Assembly (NCBI GenBank): GCA_001512665.1
Contig: LFSF01000049.1
Span: forward strand, 1-58,257
Length of the DNA: 58,257 nucleotides
Direction of reading: 5' to 3'
DNA from: Clostridiales bacterium DTU073
GTDB lineage: Bacteria; Bacillota; Peptococcia; DRI-13; DTU073
Shown: in pieces, positions 29,328 through 38,762 of the stretch
Layout: every line of letters begins with the position of its first letter
Numbering within the stretch: the first letter of the stretch is position 1
Notes under the pieces: model-generated
The model's input: only the letters and a program-made list of their open reading frames with translations
The model's database searches: none
What the model was told of the DNA's origin: nothing
Program-made: the position numbers and the translations under genes

Positions 29328-30368
29328 TCAATAATCTATCCGCAAACCGCGAGGAACAACAGCAATCCAAGTAGGTCCTTCCAACAGAGGAACTATCTTA
29401 CCTTGTTTATCAATAAACTCTGTAAATCCACCCGGAGTTTTCTTCCAGCGGCCCTCAATAACCGTCCCCTTACGAAATATTAGTGCTTCACCCTCACCAT
29501 GCATAATTAACTGCAAATGTCCATCACCGTCAGTGTAACGAAACGGAACAATTTGAATAATCACATTAGCAACCTTTAAATGCTCTCCCAAATAAGTCAA
29601 ATGAGGCTGATTGTCTTCTATATAACGATAAAAAACCCCTTGCTCCTCATGATAAGAAAAGCTAACCGCACTACTCTTATGAGCATAATAAATATTGATA
29701 TTCTCCACTTTATTCCCCTGAATTTCTTCTTCCCAAGAAAGCAATGGTCTCTGCGGAGATAAAGTAGCAAAATTTAATTTTAACTTTTTAATAGTATGAC
29801 GTAAAACATCAGAGCTTGTAAAAAGATTATGCGGTTTTTCCCGATCGGGAATTCGCCAAAAAGATGAAGCTACTTGCACTCCACCGTTTATTTCATCAAA
29901 ATGTTCCAGTGTTCCTTCTTCTAAGATTTTTAAAGCGTCCTCCGAACCCCCCGCATGAATTAAAATTCCCTTATACTCCTTGGCCAAATCAACGATATAA
30001 GGTCTCGCACTACGGATAGGTCCAATCAAATCCATATCATCGATATTAATTACAGCGACAAAGCGGGTCAATCCACCTTCTACAGGAAATTCAACAACAA
30101 CATCTGCTCTTTCCAGTCCAGCTTGAGGTCGTGCTTTCACTGAATTATCAATAACTACGACAAGTGCCCTTTGCCGAGGTTTGTCCTTCCATCCGGCAAA
30201 GGGGTATTCTTGATCTCCTTCTATAATATTCGGATTATCTTCTGTTTCTTTATTATGTAGCGTTTTTTCACCTCTAAAATATGGATGAGCAATATTAAAT
30301 GTTACAGACCCCAGCAACACACTTAGAAAAAAAGCTAACAGGCTCCAGATAACATATTTCTTTTTCAT
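29328..30368 (-). CDS. DUF3048 (YerB-like) lipoprotein/secreted protein
   Basis: RALVVVIDNSVKARPQAGLERADVVVEFPVEGGLTRFVAV, IGPIRSARPY. Confidence 0.88.
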   Translation of the reverse strand: MKKKYVIWSLLAFFLSVLLGSVTFNIAHPYFRGEKTLHNKETEDNPNIIEGDQEYPFAGWKDKPRQRALVVVIDNSVKARPQAGLERADVVVEFPVEGGLTRFVAVINIDDMDLIGPIRSARPYIVDLAKEYKGILIHAGGSEDALKILEEGTLEHFDEINGGVQVASSFWRIPDREKPHNLFTSSDVLRHTIKKLKLNFATLSPQRPLLSWEEEIQGNKVENINIYYAHKSSAVSFSYHEEQGVFYRYIEDNQPHLTYLGEHLKVANVIIQIVPFRYTDGDGHLQLIMHGEGEALIFRKGTVIEGRWKKTPGGFTEFIDKQGKIVPLLEGPTWIAVVPRGLRIDY

Positions 30369-30392
30369 TTTTTACCCCTCTATCACTCAACT

Positions 30393-31646
30393 CTACTCCA
30401 CTTTTCTTAAACGCAGTTTTTCTATTCTTCTACCCATAATTTTTTCTACTTTAACCTGAAGATTTCCTATATATAATTCCTCTCCTTCATTAGGCAATCT
30501 TCCTAAATGATGAAAAACAACACCGCTGATAGTATCATATTCATCATCAGATAAATCGATCTTAATTTCCTCATTAATTTCGGAAATAGAGGTGCGGGCA
30601 TCAACAAGAAATGAACCATCTTCCATCTTTTTTATCGCCTGTTCTTCACGATCATATTCATCCTGGATTTCACCAACTATTTCTTCAATAAGGTCTTCAA
30701 TCGTAGCGATTCCCGCTGTTCCACCGTATTCATCTAGAATGATCGCCATATGTACTTGTTCCTTACGTAATTCCGCAAATAAATCACGTACCTTTTTACT
30801 TTCGGGAACATAATATGCCGGTCGCATTAATTCCTTTAAGGTAATTTTTTCTCTTGCCGGTTCAAAAAAGATTTTCAACAAGTCTTTAGCATAGATTACA
30901 CCAATAATATTATCAACTGTTTGTTCATATACGGGAATTCGAGAATGTCCAACTTGCATGATTAATTTAATAGCATTCTCTAAAGTATCTTCTACCTCTA
31001 ACGCATGAATATCAATCCTGGGAACCATGACTTCACGAACAAGAGTATCATCGAATTCGAAAATACTATCAATCATCTCTCGCTCATCTTCGTCAATAAA
31101 TCCTTCTTCTTCTCCTACGTTAACCAACATTCTCAATTCTTCTTCGGTGATAAACTGCTTCTCCTTAACCGATCCATCTACTAATTTAACCAGCATATTC
31201 GTAAAGGCATTTAAAACGTAAATTAGCGGTGATAAAACTTTACCTAGTTTATCGATAAAACCACTTGTACGTAAAGAAAAATCCTCAGGTCGTCTGGCGA
31301 CTAAAGTCTTAGGGGTAATTTCCCCAAAAATTAAGATTAAAACAGACATTACAGCCGTAGCAATTCCTGCTCCGGAGCTTCCAAAAAAAGTAATGGCTAA
31401 ACTGGTAGCTAACGCAGTAGAACCGATATTTACAACATTATTACCAATGAGAATTGTAGAAATAGGTCTGCCCGGCTGTTCTAACAAACGTCTCAACAAG
31501 ATAGCCCGTTTATTTCCTTCTTCAGCTAGATGCCGTATTTTCACCTTATTTGCGGAAAAAATAGCAGCTTCCGATGCCGAGAAAAAGGCAGACAAACATA
31601 ATAAAACAATAAGAAAAATTAATTGAAAAACCTGTGCTTGCGACAA
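30393..31646 (-). CDS. Hemolysin-family CNNM/CBS/CorC-domain transporter
   Basis: CLSAFFSASEAAIFSANKVKIRHL, REVMVPRIDI, ILDEYGGTAGIATIEDLIEEIVGEIQDEYD. Confidence 0.95.
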   Translation of the reverse strand: MSQAQVFQLIFLIVLLCLSAFFSASEAAIFSANKVKIRHLAEEGNKRAILLRRLLEQPGRPISTILIGNNVVNIGSTALATSLAITFFGSSGAGIATAVMSVLILIFGEITPKTLVARRPEDFSLRTSGFIDKLGKVLSPLIYVLNAFTNMLVKLVDGSVKEKQFITEEELRMLVNVGEEEGFIDEDEREMIDSIFEFDDTLVREVMVPRIDIHALEVEDTLENAIKLIMQVGHSRIPVYEQTVDNIIGVIYAKDLLKIFFEPAREKITLKELMRPAYYVPESKKVRDLFAELRKEQVHMAIILDEYGGTAGIATIEDLIEEIVGEIQDEYDREEQAIKKMEDGSFLVDARTSISEINEEIKIDLSDDEYDTISGVVFHHLGRLPNEGEELYIGNLQVKVEKIMGRRIEKLRLRKVE

Positions 31647-31657
31647 AAATTTCCCTC

Positions 31658-32137
31658 CTAAATACTAATGGCACTAGATAATGAGTTCATAATTTCCTTT
31701 TCCATTTTTCTCATTTCTTGAGTTTCCAGTTCCTCTTGATGATCATAACCTAAAAGATGAAGCATGCCATGTACGGTTAAAAAAGCCAGTTCTCGAACAA
31801 AACTATGCCCGTACTCCTCGGCCTGCTTCTCAACTCTTTCCAAAGAAAAAACAATCTCCCCTAATAAATGAATCTGACAACAATCAGAGGGAGTTGTCTT
31901 CGCTCCCTCAACTTCTTCATCAAATGCAAATGATAACACATCTGTAGCCTGATCTATACCCCGATAATCTCTATTTAAATCTTTAATCATTTGATCATCA
32001 ACAAAAGTAATACTTACTTCTGTTTCTTCTCCCAAATCAAAGCGACGTTCGATTTCCCGACCAACAAGATTAAGCACTTCCTGATGTTGAGGAGTGATCG
32101 TTATTATTTTCTGTTGATTTCCCCAAACTATCCTCAT
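31658..32137 (-). CDS. ybeY: Endoribonuclease YbeY
   Basis: LNRDYRGIDQATDVLSFAFDE, HGMLHLLGYDH. Confidence 0.97.
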   Translation of the reverse strand: MRIVWGNQQKIITITPQHQEVLNLVGREIERRFDLGEETEVSITFVDDQMIKDLNRDYRGIDQATDVLSFAFDEEVEGAKTTPSDCCQIHLLGEIVFSLERVEKQAEEYGHSFVRELAFLTVHGMLHLLGYDHQEELETQEMRKMEKEIMNSLSSAISI

Positions 32138-34166
32138 TGCTTAAAGCTCCTCCCTTCATCGCCTCTAAAACACTATCCGGATATTCAATACGATTATGAA
32201 AGATACCATTTAAAATGCGGGTAAAAGCATTAGCGATTAAATCCAAATCCTTAAAAGTAAGTGGTGATTCTTCTAATTGTCCATCCTGCAAACGTTCCTT
32301 AATAATCTTTCGTACAAGTCCTTCGATTTTACCGCTACTGGGTACAGGCATCGAACGTACAGCCGCTTCAACACTATCAGCCAGCATAATAATAGCAGCT
32401 TCTTTAGTTTGAGGCTTAGGAGCATTATAACGATAATCTTCTTCCTTCACGTTATCAGAGTTCCCCATTTCTAACGCTTTATGATAAAAATAAGCAACCA
32501 AACCTGTACCGTGATGCTGAGCTATTAAGTCCATAACAACAGGAGGAAGATTATGCTGACGAGCTATTTCCAAACCATCCTTAGGATGTGAAGTGATAAT
32601 CAAAATGCTCAAAGGAGGAGACAGTTTTTCATGGGGGTTATCTCCACCCATTTGGTTTTCGATGAAAAAATAAGGTCTTTTTAATTTACCAATATCATGA
32701 TAATATGCTCCAACCCGAACCAACAAAGAATCTGCCCCAACAAGATCAGCCGCAGCTTCCCCAAGATTACCCACTAAAATACTGTGGTGATATGTTCCCG
32801 GAGCTTCAATTAAAAGTCTCTTTAAAAGTGGTTGGTTAGGATTGGAAAGTTCTAAAAGCCGAGCATTGGTAGTTATTTTGAAGCCGGACTCTAAAAACGG
32901 CAAACTGCCATAAGCTAAAATTGAAGAGAAAATCCCGTTGATTATGCCAAAAGAACTGCCCACTAGCAATTCCGGCCATTGCTCATTGTTCATTAAACCT
33001 AAAGAAAGAATACAGAGTAAATTAGCAATAGCAATAAAAACCCCGGCTTTCACCCAATCAAAGCGCTGATGGAATTTCCCTACCGTATAAATACCAACTA
33101 ACCCACCAATAAAGGCATTAATAACAAAAGGTAACTGATTTCCTGTCAATATTCCGATAAAAAAGCTCAAAAGAATTGTGGCAAAAATCGCCAATGTCGT
33201 ATCCAGAAGTATGGCAATCAGCATGGAACCTGTCGCCACAGGAATTAAATAACCTATCATCTTGGCAATTTCCGGGTTAGAGCTTATATTAATTGCGGAA
33301 ATTACTTTCGCCAAAAGTAAAACGAGAAAAACAAGTAAACCTAGCAGCACTAAATTTATCTGCTTGTGATATAAATCCTTACGATACTGTTTGACATAAA
33401 AATTGGTTAAAACGAAAGAGAACAACGTAAAAATAGCAACTCCTAATAAAGTAAGGTAAGGGGCAACTGTCCTTTTAAAACCTAGTGCCTGCAATACTTC
33501 CATGTGTTCTGCAGTAACAACTTCTCCTTCTCCCACAATCTTCTGACCCTTCCGCACCGTTACCATAACGACTCCTTCGTTTTGGGATGCTTCTTGTTTG
33601 GCTCTAAGAGTTGCGGCTTCATCCTTACGATAATTTGCCTCAAATTCGATTTTATTAAATACGGCTTTTAAGAGATTTTTATAAGGAACAGTAATATTTA
33701 ATAAATCAATCTGTGTGTATAGCTTTTCCTTCTTTTCCTTAACTTCAAAATCTCTTACCCCTGTTGCCCAATGTGTCTTTAAAAGACTGGCCGCTTCTAA
33801 ATACAAAGAATTCAGAGTATCACTATCCAAGGAAACTAACGCCCGTACAGTCCCTTCCTGAAGGTTGTATTCTTCCTGAAGAGTCTGCATTTTTTCTATA
33901 TTACTAAATTCAGTACTATTCAAAAAGGAAATCAATTCATCAAAACAGTTTTTTAAATCTTGATCCATACTGGCCAGAATACCGCTGTCCAAAACGTAAA
34001 CTTCCTCAATTCTTTCTTCAGCTTGTTTCCTGCGTTCAGCAGTTTTTTTCGTATCTTCAAAAGTTATAGTCTGCGGAGCTTTAATCGTAGTAGGAGAAAC
34101 CTGTCCCTCTTTTACAGGTAAATCATCAGGAAGAAAATGGAGCGCAAATATACAAAGTATTCCCAA
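32070..34166 (-). CDS. pgpH: 7TMR-HD cyclic-di-AMP phosphodiesterase family (PgpH)
   Basis: EAPGTYHHSILVGNLGEAAAD, VGAYYHDIGKLKRPYFF, IAQHHGTGL; 5' end probably extends upstream of 34166 (see findings). Confidence 0.93.
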   Translation of the reverse strand: MGILCIFALHFLPDDLPVKEGQVSPTTIKAPQTITFEDTKKTAERRKQAEERIEEVYVLDSGILASMDQDLKNCFDELISFLNSTEFSNIEKMQTLQEEYNLQEGTVRALVSLDSDTLNSLYLEAASLLKTHWATGVRDFEVKEKKEKLYTQIDLLNITVPYKNLLKAVFNKIEFEANYRKDEAATLRAKQEASQNEGVVMVTVRKGQKIVGEGEVVTAEHMEVLQALGFKRTVAPYLTLLGVAIFTLFSFVLTNFYVKQYRKDLYHKQINLVLLGLLVFLVLLLAKVISAINISSNPEIAKMIGYLIPVATGSMLIAILLDTTLAIFATILLSFFIGILTGNQLPFVINAFIGGLVGIYTVGKFHQRFDWVKAGVFIAIANLLCILSLGLMNNEQWPELLVGSSFGIINGIFSSILAYGSLPFLESGFKITTNARLLELSNPNQPLLKRLLIEAPGTYHHSILVGNLGEAAADLVGADSLLVRVGAYYHDIGKLKRPYFFIENQMGGDNPHEKLSPPLSILIITSHPKDGLEIARQHNLPPVVMDLIAQHHGTGLVAYFYHKALEMGNSDNVKEEDYRYNAPKPQTKEAAIIMLADSVEAAVRSMPVPSSGKIEGLVRKIIKERLQDGQLEESPLTFKDLDLIANAFTRILNGIFHNRIEYPDSVLEAMKGGALSNEDSLGKSTENNNDHSSTSGSA

Positions 34167-34276
34167 AAAAAATAATGTAAACCAGCCTATTTTTTTAATT
34201 CTACTATTATTCCAAGCAGTAGTTTCTTTTAAAAATGGAACCTTTGATTTTGAGGTAGCGATAACAATCTCCTCCT

Positions 34277-35266
34277 TTAATTAACCAATTCCGTTCCCGT
34301 TTTCTTCTTCTTTTGCTGAAATTTTTCATAAGCTAAAACTATCTTCTGTACTACAGGATGCCTAACTACATCTGCTTGAGTCAAGTATTGAAAACTTATC
34401 TTTTCTATACCTTTTAATATTTGCTGCACTTCTACCAAACCGGAATTAGCTTCTTTAGGTAAATCAACCTGAGTTACGTCTCCTGTGACCACAGCTTTCG
34501 AACCAAAGCCAATTCGTGTCAAAAACATCTTCATTTGCTCTGGTGTAGTATTCTGAGCTTCATCCAGGATAATAAACGAATCGTCTAAGGTCCTACCCCT
34601 CATATAAGCAAGAGGAGCTACTTCAATAATAGATTTCTCCATATACCGACGAGCGGTGTCAATACCTAATACATCATATAATCCGTCATATAAAGGTCTT
34701 AAATAAGGATTTACTTTTTCTTGTAAATCTCCCGGCAAAAAACCAAGTTTCTCTCCGGCTTCTACAGCGGGACGTGTTAAAACGATTCTATTTACTTCCT
34801 TATTTTTCAAGGCGGATACAGCCATCACAACTGCCAAATAAGTTTTTCCCGTACCGGCCGGTCCGATCCCGAAAGTAACATCATTTGCTTTAATAGCTTG
34901 TACATATTGATATTGACCAATCGTTTTCGGTTTAATTTGTTTACCCCTAGCCGTAACTTGAATAACCTGATTCAAGGCTTCCGTAAGACGACCGCCTTTT
35001 CCTGCCGTAACAACCTGAATACAGTAATTTAGATCTGGAATAGAAATATTATTACCTGCTCTAATTAACTTAATTAATTGATTAAAGACCTCACTAACCA
35101 GCTCTACATCTTCTTCACTTCCGGAAATTTGTATATTACCACCACGGGCAACTATTTTCGCTCCTAAATGACTTTCCAAAAACTTTAAGTTTTCATCCTG
35201 TAAGCCATATAATACTGCTGCTTCCTGATTGCTTAAACTAAAATGCCGTTCTTTAATGGCTGACAA
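34277..35266 (-). CDS. phoH: PhoH family ATPase
   Basis: FGIGPAGTGKTYLAVVMAV, FIILDEAQNTTPEQMKMFLTRIG. Confidence 0.97.
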   Translation of the reverse strand: MSAIKERHFSLSNQEAAVLYGLQDENLKFLESHLGAKIVARGGNIQISGSEEDVELVSEVFNQLIKLIRAGNNISIPDLNYCIQVVTAGKGGRLTEALNQVIQVTARGKQIKPKTIGQYQYVQAIKANDVTFGIGPAGTGKTYLAVVMAVSALKNKEVNRIVLTRPAVEAGEKLGFLPGDLQEKVNPYLRPLYDGLYDVLGIDTARRYMEKSIIEVAPLAYMRGRTLDDSFIILDEAQNTTPEQMKMFLTRIGFGSKAVVTGDVTQVDLPKEANSGLVEVQQILKGIEKISFQYLTQADVVRHPVVQKIVLAYEKFQQKKKKTGTELVN

Positions 35267-35386
35267 ACTCTCGACCTCCCAATAGGTTTAACAAATAATA
35301 TACCTTAACAATGTCACATTTGCTACTCCTGTTCAACTTATTATTATATCACCTTATTTTTATTATTGTTTATTTATTTTGTGCCC

Positions 35387-36607
35387 TTACTGTGCATATT
35401 GCTGATATATGCCTATATCTTCGATTGTTTCCAGGACATACCTCACCGCTACTACCCCTTTTTCCTTAACAGTTACAGGCTCAAAACTCTGAGAAATTAT
35501 CTTATAATCAGCAGGCAGTTGCGACCACAAAAAATCTTGAGTTCTTCTGGCTGCCTCCTGATAAGCACCTTCTATACCCCAATCCCTAATCTCACAAATT
35601 TGCTCTTTATAAACAACACTTATTAATTCGACAGGTCCTAATAGATTCCTGCCCTTATACACAAAAAGCGGCTTTGCCTGTCGAACCATGCGGTAATTAC
35701 TGAACGGGATTTCTTTTGTTCCTTTTAAATAGATTTCCTTATCTCTAAATTTTAATACAACTACACTTTTTTCTATACCTGTATCCCAAATCAATTTTTC
35801 CCGAAGTGCACATTTTTCCACATTACTCCGTCTAACCCGGGCGCGCACAACTCCTTTTGCTCTCACAATCTGCGGTTCTCCGCTAGGACAAAGTTCACCT
35901 GTTTCAGAAATAATTATTTCAGGATAGACCAATCCTAAAATCAACACCTGCCCTTTTTTGACCCGATCCCCTTCCTGTACTTGCGGACTACCTTTTAACA
36001 CTAGTAATTCTTCTATTATCCCATCTTCCCGCGCAATTAAATTACCGGGCATGTTTTCTTCATCTGTAGAGGGAAAGGTCTTTTCCGCTACTTCGATCAC
36101 AATTTTTGTTCCTTGTACCTCAATGCCAACCCAAGCAAGCTGTGTAAATTCAGAAAGCAGCTTTTCGGCAATCTTGTTTTTCTCAAAACTAGCTAAATGT
36201 ACCCCTTTTTTCAAACCGTATTCTTCCGCTTTAGCCAAAATAAGCTCTGTAGAAACCAGCTCATTACCTTTTACCTCGATAATCCAAACAAAAGAACTTA
36301 ACAGATATAAAGCCAAACAAAAAAAGAAAGTACCCAGAACTAATACTTTTCTTCTTTTAGCTCGCATTAAGAAAAAAGGCATCCCCTTTTTCTTAATAAT
36401 TTTCACTTTACAAGACGAACTTCTTACTAATAAACGTAAAGCCTTATAACCACCTAAACTAACCTTTAATTGATAGTGCTTATCCTCAGCTAGACGAATG
36501 TCCCAAATAGAAATGCCTCTGCTTAAAGCCATATTTATAACCCGTTCCGGATTTGTTCCCCATAAAGATATTTCCACATACCCTGATATACCAGAAGTCC
36601 ATTTCAT
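35387..36607 (-). CDS. yqfD: Sporulation protein YqfD
   Basis: Single TM after a basic region; GYVEISLWGTNPERVINMALSRGI; adjacent to yqfC and phoH. Confidence 0.92.
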   Translation of the reverse strand: MKWTSGISGYVEISLWGTNPERVINMALSRGISIWDIRLAEDKHYQLKVSLGGYKALRLLVRSSSCKVKIIKKKGMPFFLMRAKRRKVLVLGTFFFCLALYLLSSFVWIIEVKGNELVSTELILAKAEEYGLKKGVHLASFEKNKIAEKLLSEFTQLAWVGIEVQGTKIVIEVAEKTFPSTDEENMPGNLIAREDGIIEELLVLKGSPQVQEGDRVKKGQVLILGLVYPEIIISETGELCPSGEPQIVRAKGVVRARVRRSNVEKCALREKLIWDTGIEKSVVVLKFRDKEIYLKGTKEIPFSNYRMVRQAKPLFVYKGRNLLGPVELISVVYKEQICEIRDWGIEGAYQEAARRTQDFLWSQLPADYKIISQSFEPVTVKEKGVVAVRYVLETIEDIGIYQQYAQ

Positions 36608-36617
36608 AATATACCTC

Positions 36618-36872
36618 CTAACGGTGATACATTAGTCCGGAAATATCTCCATCCAGGCATATTTCATCTGTAGTTATATTACAAATTTCCAAATCCTTGC
36701 CGGTAATTTCAATTTCTCCAGTATTTACCGAAACTCTGATTTTCCCGGTAGTGTATTCAATAATACCTCGATGATTCTCAATCACCAACTGCAAATTACC
36801 AATGAGCGTGACTTTAGGTAAATTATAGATAATTTCTTTGGGCAGCTCTAAAAAATGGGTTATTTTTTCCAT
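36618..36872 (-). CDS. yqfC: Sporulation protein YqfC
   Basis: LELPKEIIYNLPKVTLIGNLQLVIENHRGIIEYT. Confidence 0.92.
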   Translation of the reverse strand: MEKITHFLELPKEIIYNLPKVTLIGNLQLVIENHRGIIEYTTGKIRVSVNTGEIEITGKDLEICNITTDEICLDGDISGLMYHR

Positions 36873-36932
36873 CTATATCCCCTCACTTACCTAATAATTT
36901 ATGCCCACATTCCCAAAAACAGAACAAAAAAC

Positions 36933-37155
36933 CCGTTTGATTGCGAGATACAGCTGAACAGACTTTACGATGGGGAGGTGATAAAGCAGAGAAACTAACA
37001 GGATGTTAGTTTCAACACTCGCAATAAAGAGGTCAGGGGACACACCGCTTGTTTACAAGTCGACCTTGTCGCGGAATGTCCCCAACGTATACATCGAGTG
37101 TTCTGCTTTATCCCGAACCAAGTTTAGTCTGTTCCTGTATTGAGCACAAAACGTT
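36933..37155 (+). ncRNA. Large structured ncRNA, raiA-motif-like, copy B with an expanded loop
   Basis: Helices GAACAGACT/AGTCTGTTC (36956-36964/37126-37134), ATAAAGCAGA/TCTGCTTTAT (36981-36990/37102-37111), GAAACTAAC/GTTAGTTTC (36991-36999/37005-37013), ACACTCG/CGAGTGT (37015-37021/37095-37101). Aligns to copy A with compensatory changes. Confidence 0.7.
37029..37083. repeat. REP-like palindrome inside the variable loop of copy B
   Basis: GAGGTCAGGGGACAcaCCGC ... GCGGaaTGTCCCC symmetrical stem with inner ACAAG/CTTGT. Confidence 0.65.
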
Positions 37156-37693
37156 AAAAGGTATACGGCATATTTCTGCGCCGTAAAGCCTTCGGTTTCT
37201 GTAAAATCTCACTCCAAATAACAGCCTGTTTTAAATCTACTCCTGTGAACATTGACCCTTTCGCATTAGCAATTTGAGGCTCTCTGTTCACCGCAACAGG
37301 ATTAGATTTAGTATAAGATTTACGGTCTATTTTTTTAGCTCGTCTAATGGGAACTACAGGTTTAACTTGTTTAACTCGATCTGTTTGTTCAACTCGTGTT
37401 ACTTGCTCTGTTGGTTCACTGCGTAGTTCCTGTTTGCTGGAGCGTTCTTCCGCAAGAAATTCTTCAACCCCTAAAAACTTCCCCAGAATTTCCTCTAAGC
37501 TTTCAAGTTCTGTGTCCCCTTTTCTCTTCTCCAGCGAAGGGCTCTGCTCTTCCTGTAGATACGGCATACCAGCCGGTTGCTCCATCTTCCGTGCTACTCT
37601 TCTCCGCGGAGAAGTTCTTTCCTTGCCTCGCTGTTTATCTTTTGCCGAACGATAAACAATATAAAGAAAAATTAATAAACCTATAAAATCCAA
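37154..37693 (-). CDS. Hypothetical protein, N-terminal TM anchor and charged low-complexity region
   Basis: MDFIGLLIFLYIVYRSAKDKQ...; located upstream of yqfC in the operon. Confidence 0.65.
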   Translation of the reverse strand: MDFIGLLIFLYIVYRSAKDKQRGKERTSPRRRVARKMEQPAGMPYLQEEQSPSLEKRKGDTELESLEEILGKFLGVEEFLAEERSSKQELRSEPTEQVTRVEQTDRVKQVKPVVPIRRAKKIDRKSYTKSNPVAVNREPQIANAKGSMFTGVDLKQAVIWSEILQKPKALRRRNMPYTF

Positions 37694-37741
37694 GGGGCCT
37701 CCCCCCTTCCTTTTCTGTAAGTATAATTACCGCTGCCTAAA

Positions 37742-38731
37742 TTATTTTTTCTCAGATTCACTAGAATTTGGTAATGTTTGTTTAGCAATAGAATCTCTCA
37801 TGGTCGTATCTGCCAAGATGTTTTGCAAGTGATAATAATCCATTACACCTAATTTGCCTTCACGAAGAGCCTGAGCCATAGCTTTGGGAACTTCTGCTTC
37901 CGCCTCAACAACTTTTGCCCGCATTTCTTGAACTGAAGCAACCATTTCCTGTTCTCTGGCTACAGCAAGCGCACGACGCTCTTCTGCTTTGGCTTGAGCA
38001 ATACGTTTATCTGCTTCAGCCTGATCAGTCTGTAACTCCGCACCAATATTTCTTCCCACATCTACATCCGCAATATCTATGGAAAGGATTTCAAAAGCAG
38101 TTCCCGCATCTAAACCTTTATTAAGAACAGTACGGGATATTAAATCAGGATTTTCTAAAACATCTTTATGTGATTCTGAACTACCAACTGTTGTAACAAT
38201 ACCTTCCCCAACACGGGCAATAATCGTTTCCTCACCGGCGCCACCCACTAAACGATCAATATTCGCTCTCACAGTAACCCTAGCCTTAGCCTTAACTTCG
38301 ATTCCGTTTTTCGCCATAGCCGAAACAACCGGAGTCTCAATTACGCGGGGATTAACACTCATTTGGACAGCTTCCAAAACATTACGTCCTGCCAAATCAA
38401 TCGCCGCAGCACGCTCAAACTTTAAAGGAATATTGGCCCTTTCTGCAGCAATTAAAGCATTTACCACCCGATCAACATTACCTCCCGCCAGGTAGTGAGC
38501 TTCCAGCTGATTGGTACTTACAGCTATCCCTGCTTTATCAGCTTTAATCAAGCTGTTCACAATTAAAGCAGGCGGTACCCTTCTAAAACGCATTCCCACA
38601 AGCGTAAAAATTCCAATCCTTACTCCTGCCGCCAAAGCAGAAATCCACAAGCCTACCGGAATAAAACTAAAAAGCACTGACAGTAAAATTATAGCTAAAG
38701 CAAACATCATCAATATTGCTATTGAACCCAT
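37742..38731 (-). CDS. floA: Flotillin-like protein FloA
   Basis: Single TM then [33 protein letters not shown]...[38 protein letters not shown]. Confidence 0.97.
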   Translation of the reverse strand: MGSIAILMMFALAIILLSVLFSFIPVGLWISALAAGVRIGIFTLVGMRFRRVPPALIVNSLIKADKAGIAVSTNQLEAHYLAGGNVDRVVNALIAAERANIPLKFERAAAIDLAGRNVLEAVQMSVNPRVIETPVVSAMAKNGIEVKAKARVTVRANIDRLVGGAGEETIIARVGEGIVTTVGSSESHKDVLENPDLISRTVLNKGLDAGTAFEILSIDIADVDVGRNIGAELQTDQAEADKRIAQAKAEERRALAVAREQEMVASVQEMRAKVVEAEAEVPKAMAQALREGKLGVMDYYHLQNILADTTMRDSIAKQTLPNSSESEKK

Positions 38732-38762
38732 CTAAAAACTCCCCCTTAATATATTTTAATTA

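Noticed and set aside
37347-37686. Two + strand ORFs (102 and 96 aa)
   Set aside because: Antisense to the charged low-complexity hypothetical gene; composition is a by-product
38079-38735. + strand ORFs antisense to floA
   Set aside because: floA is a clear conserved gene on the minus strand
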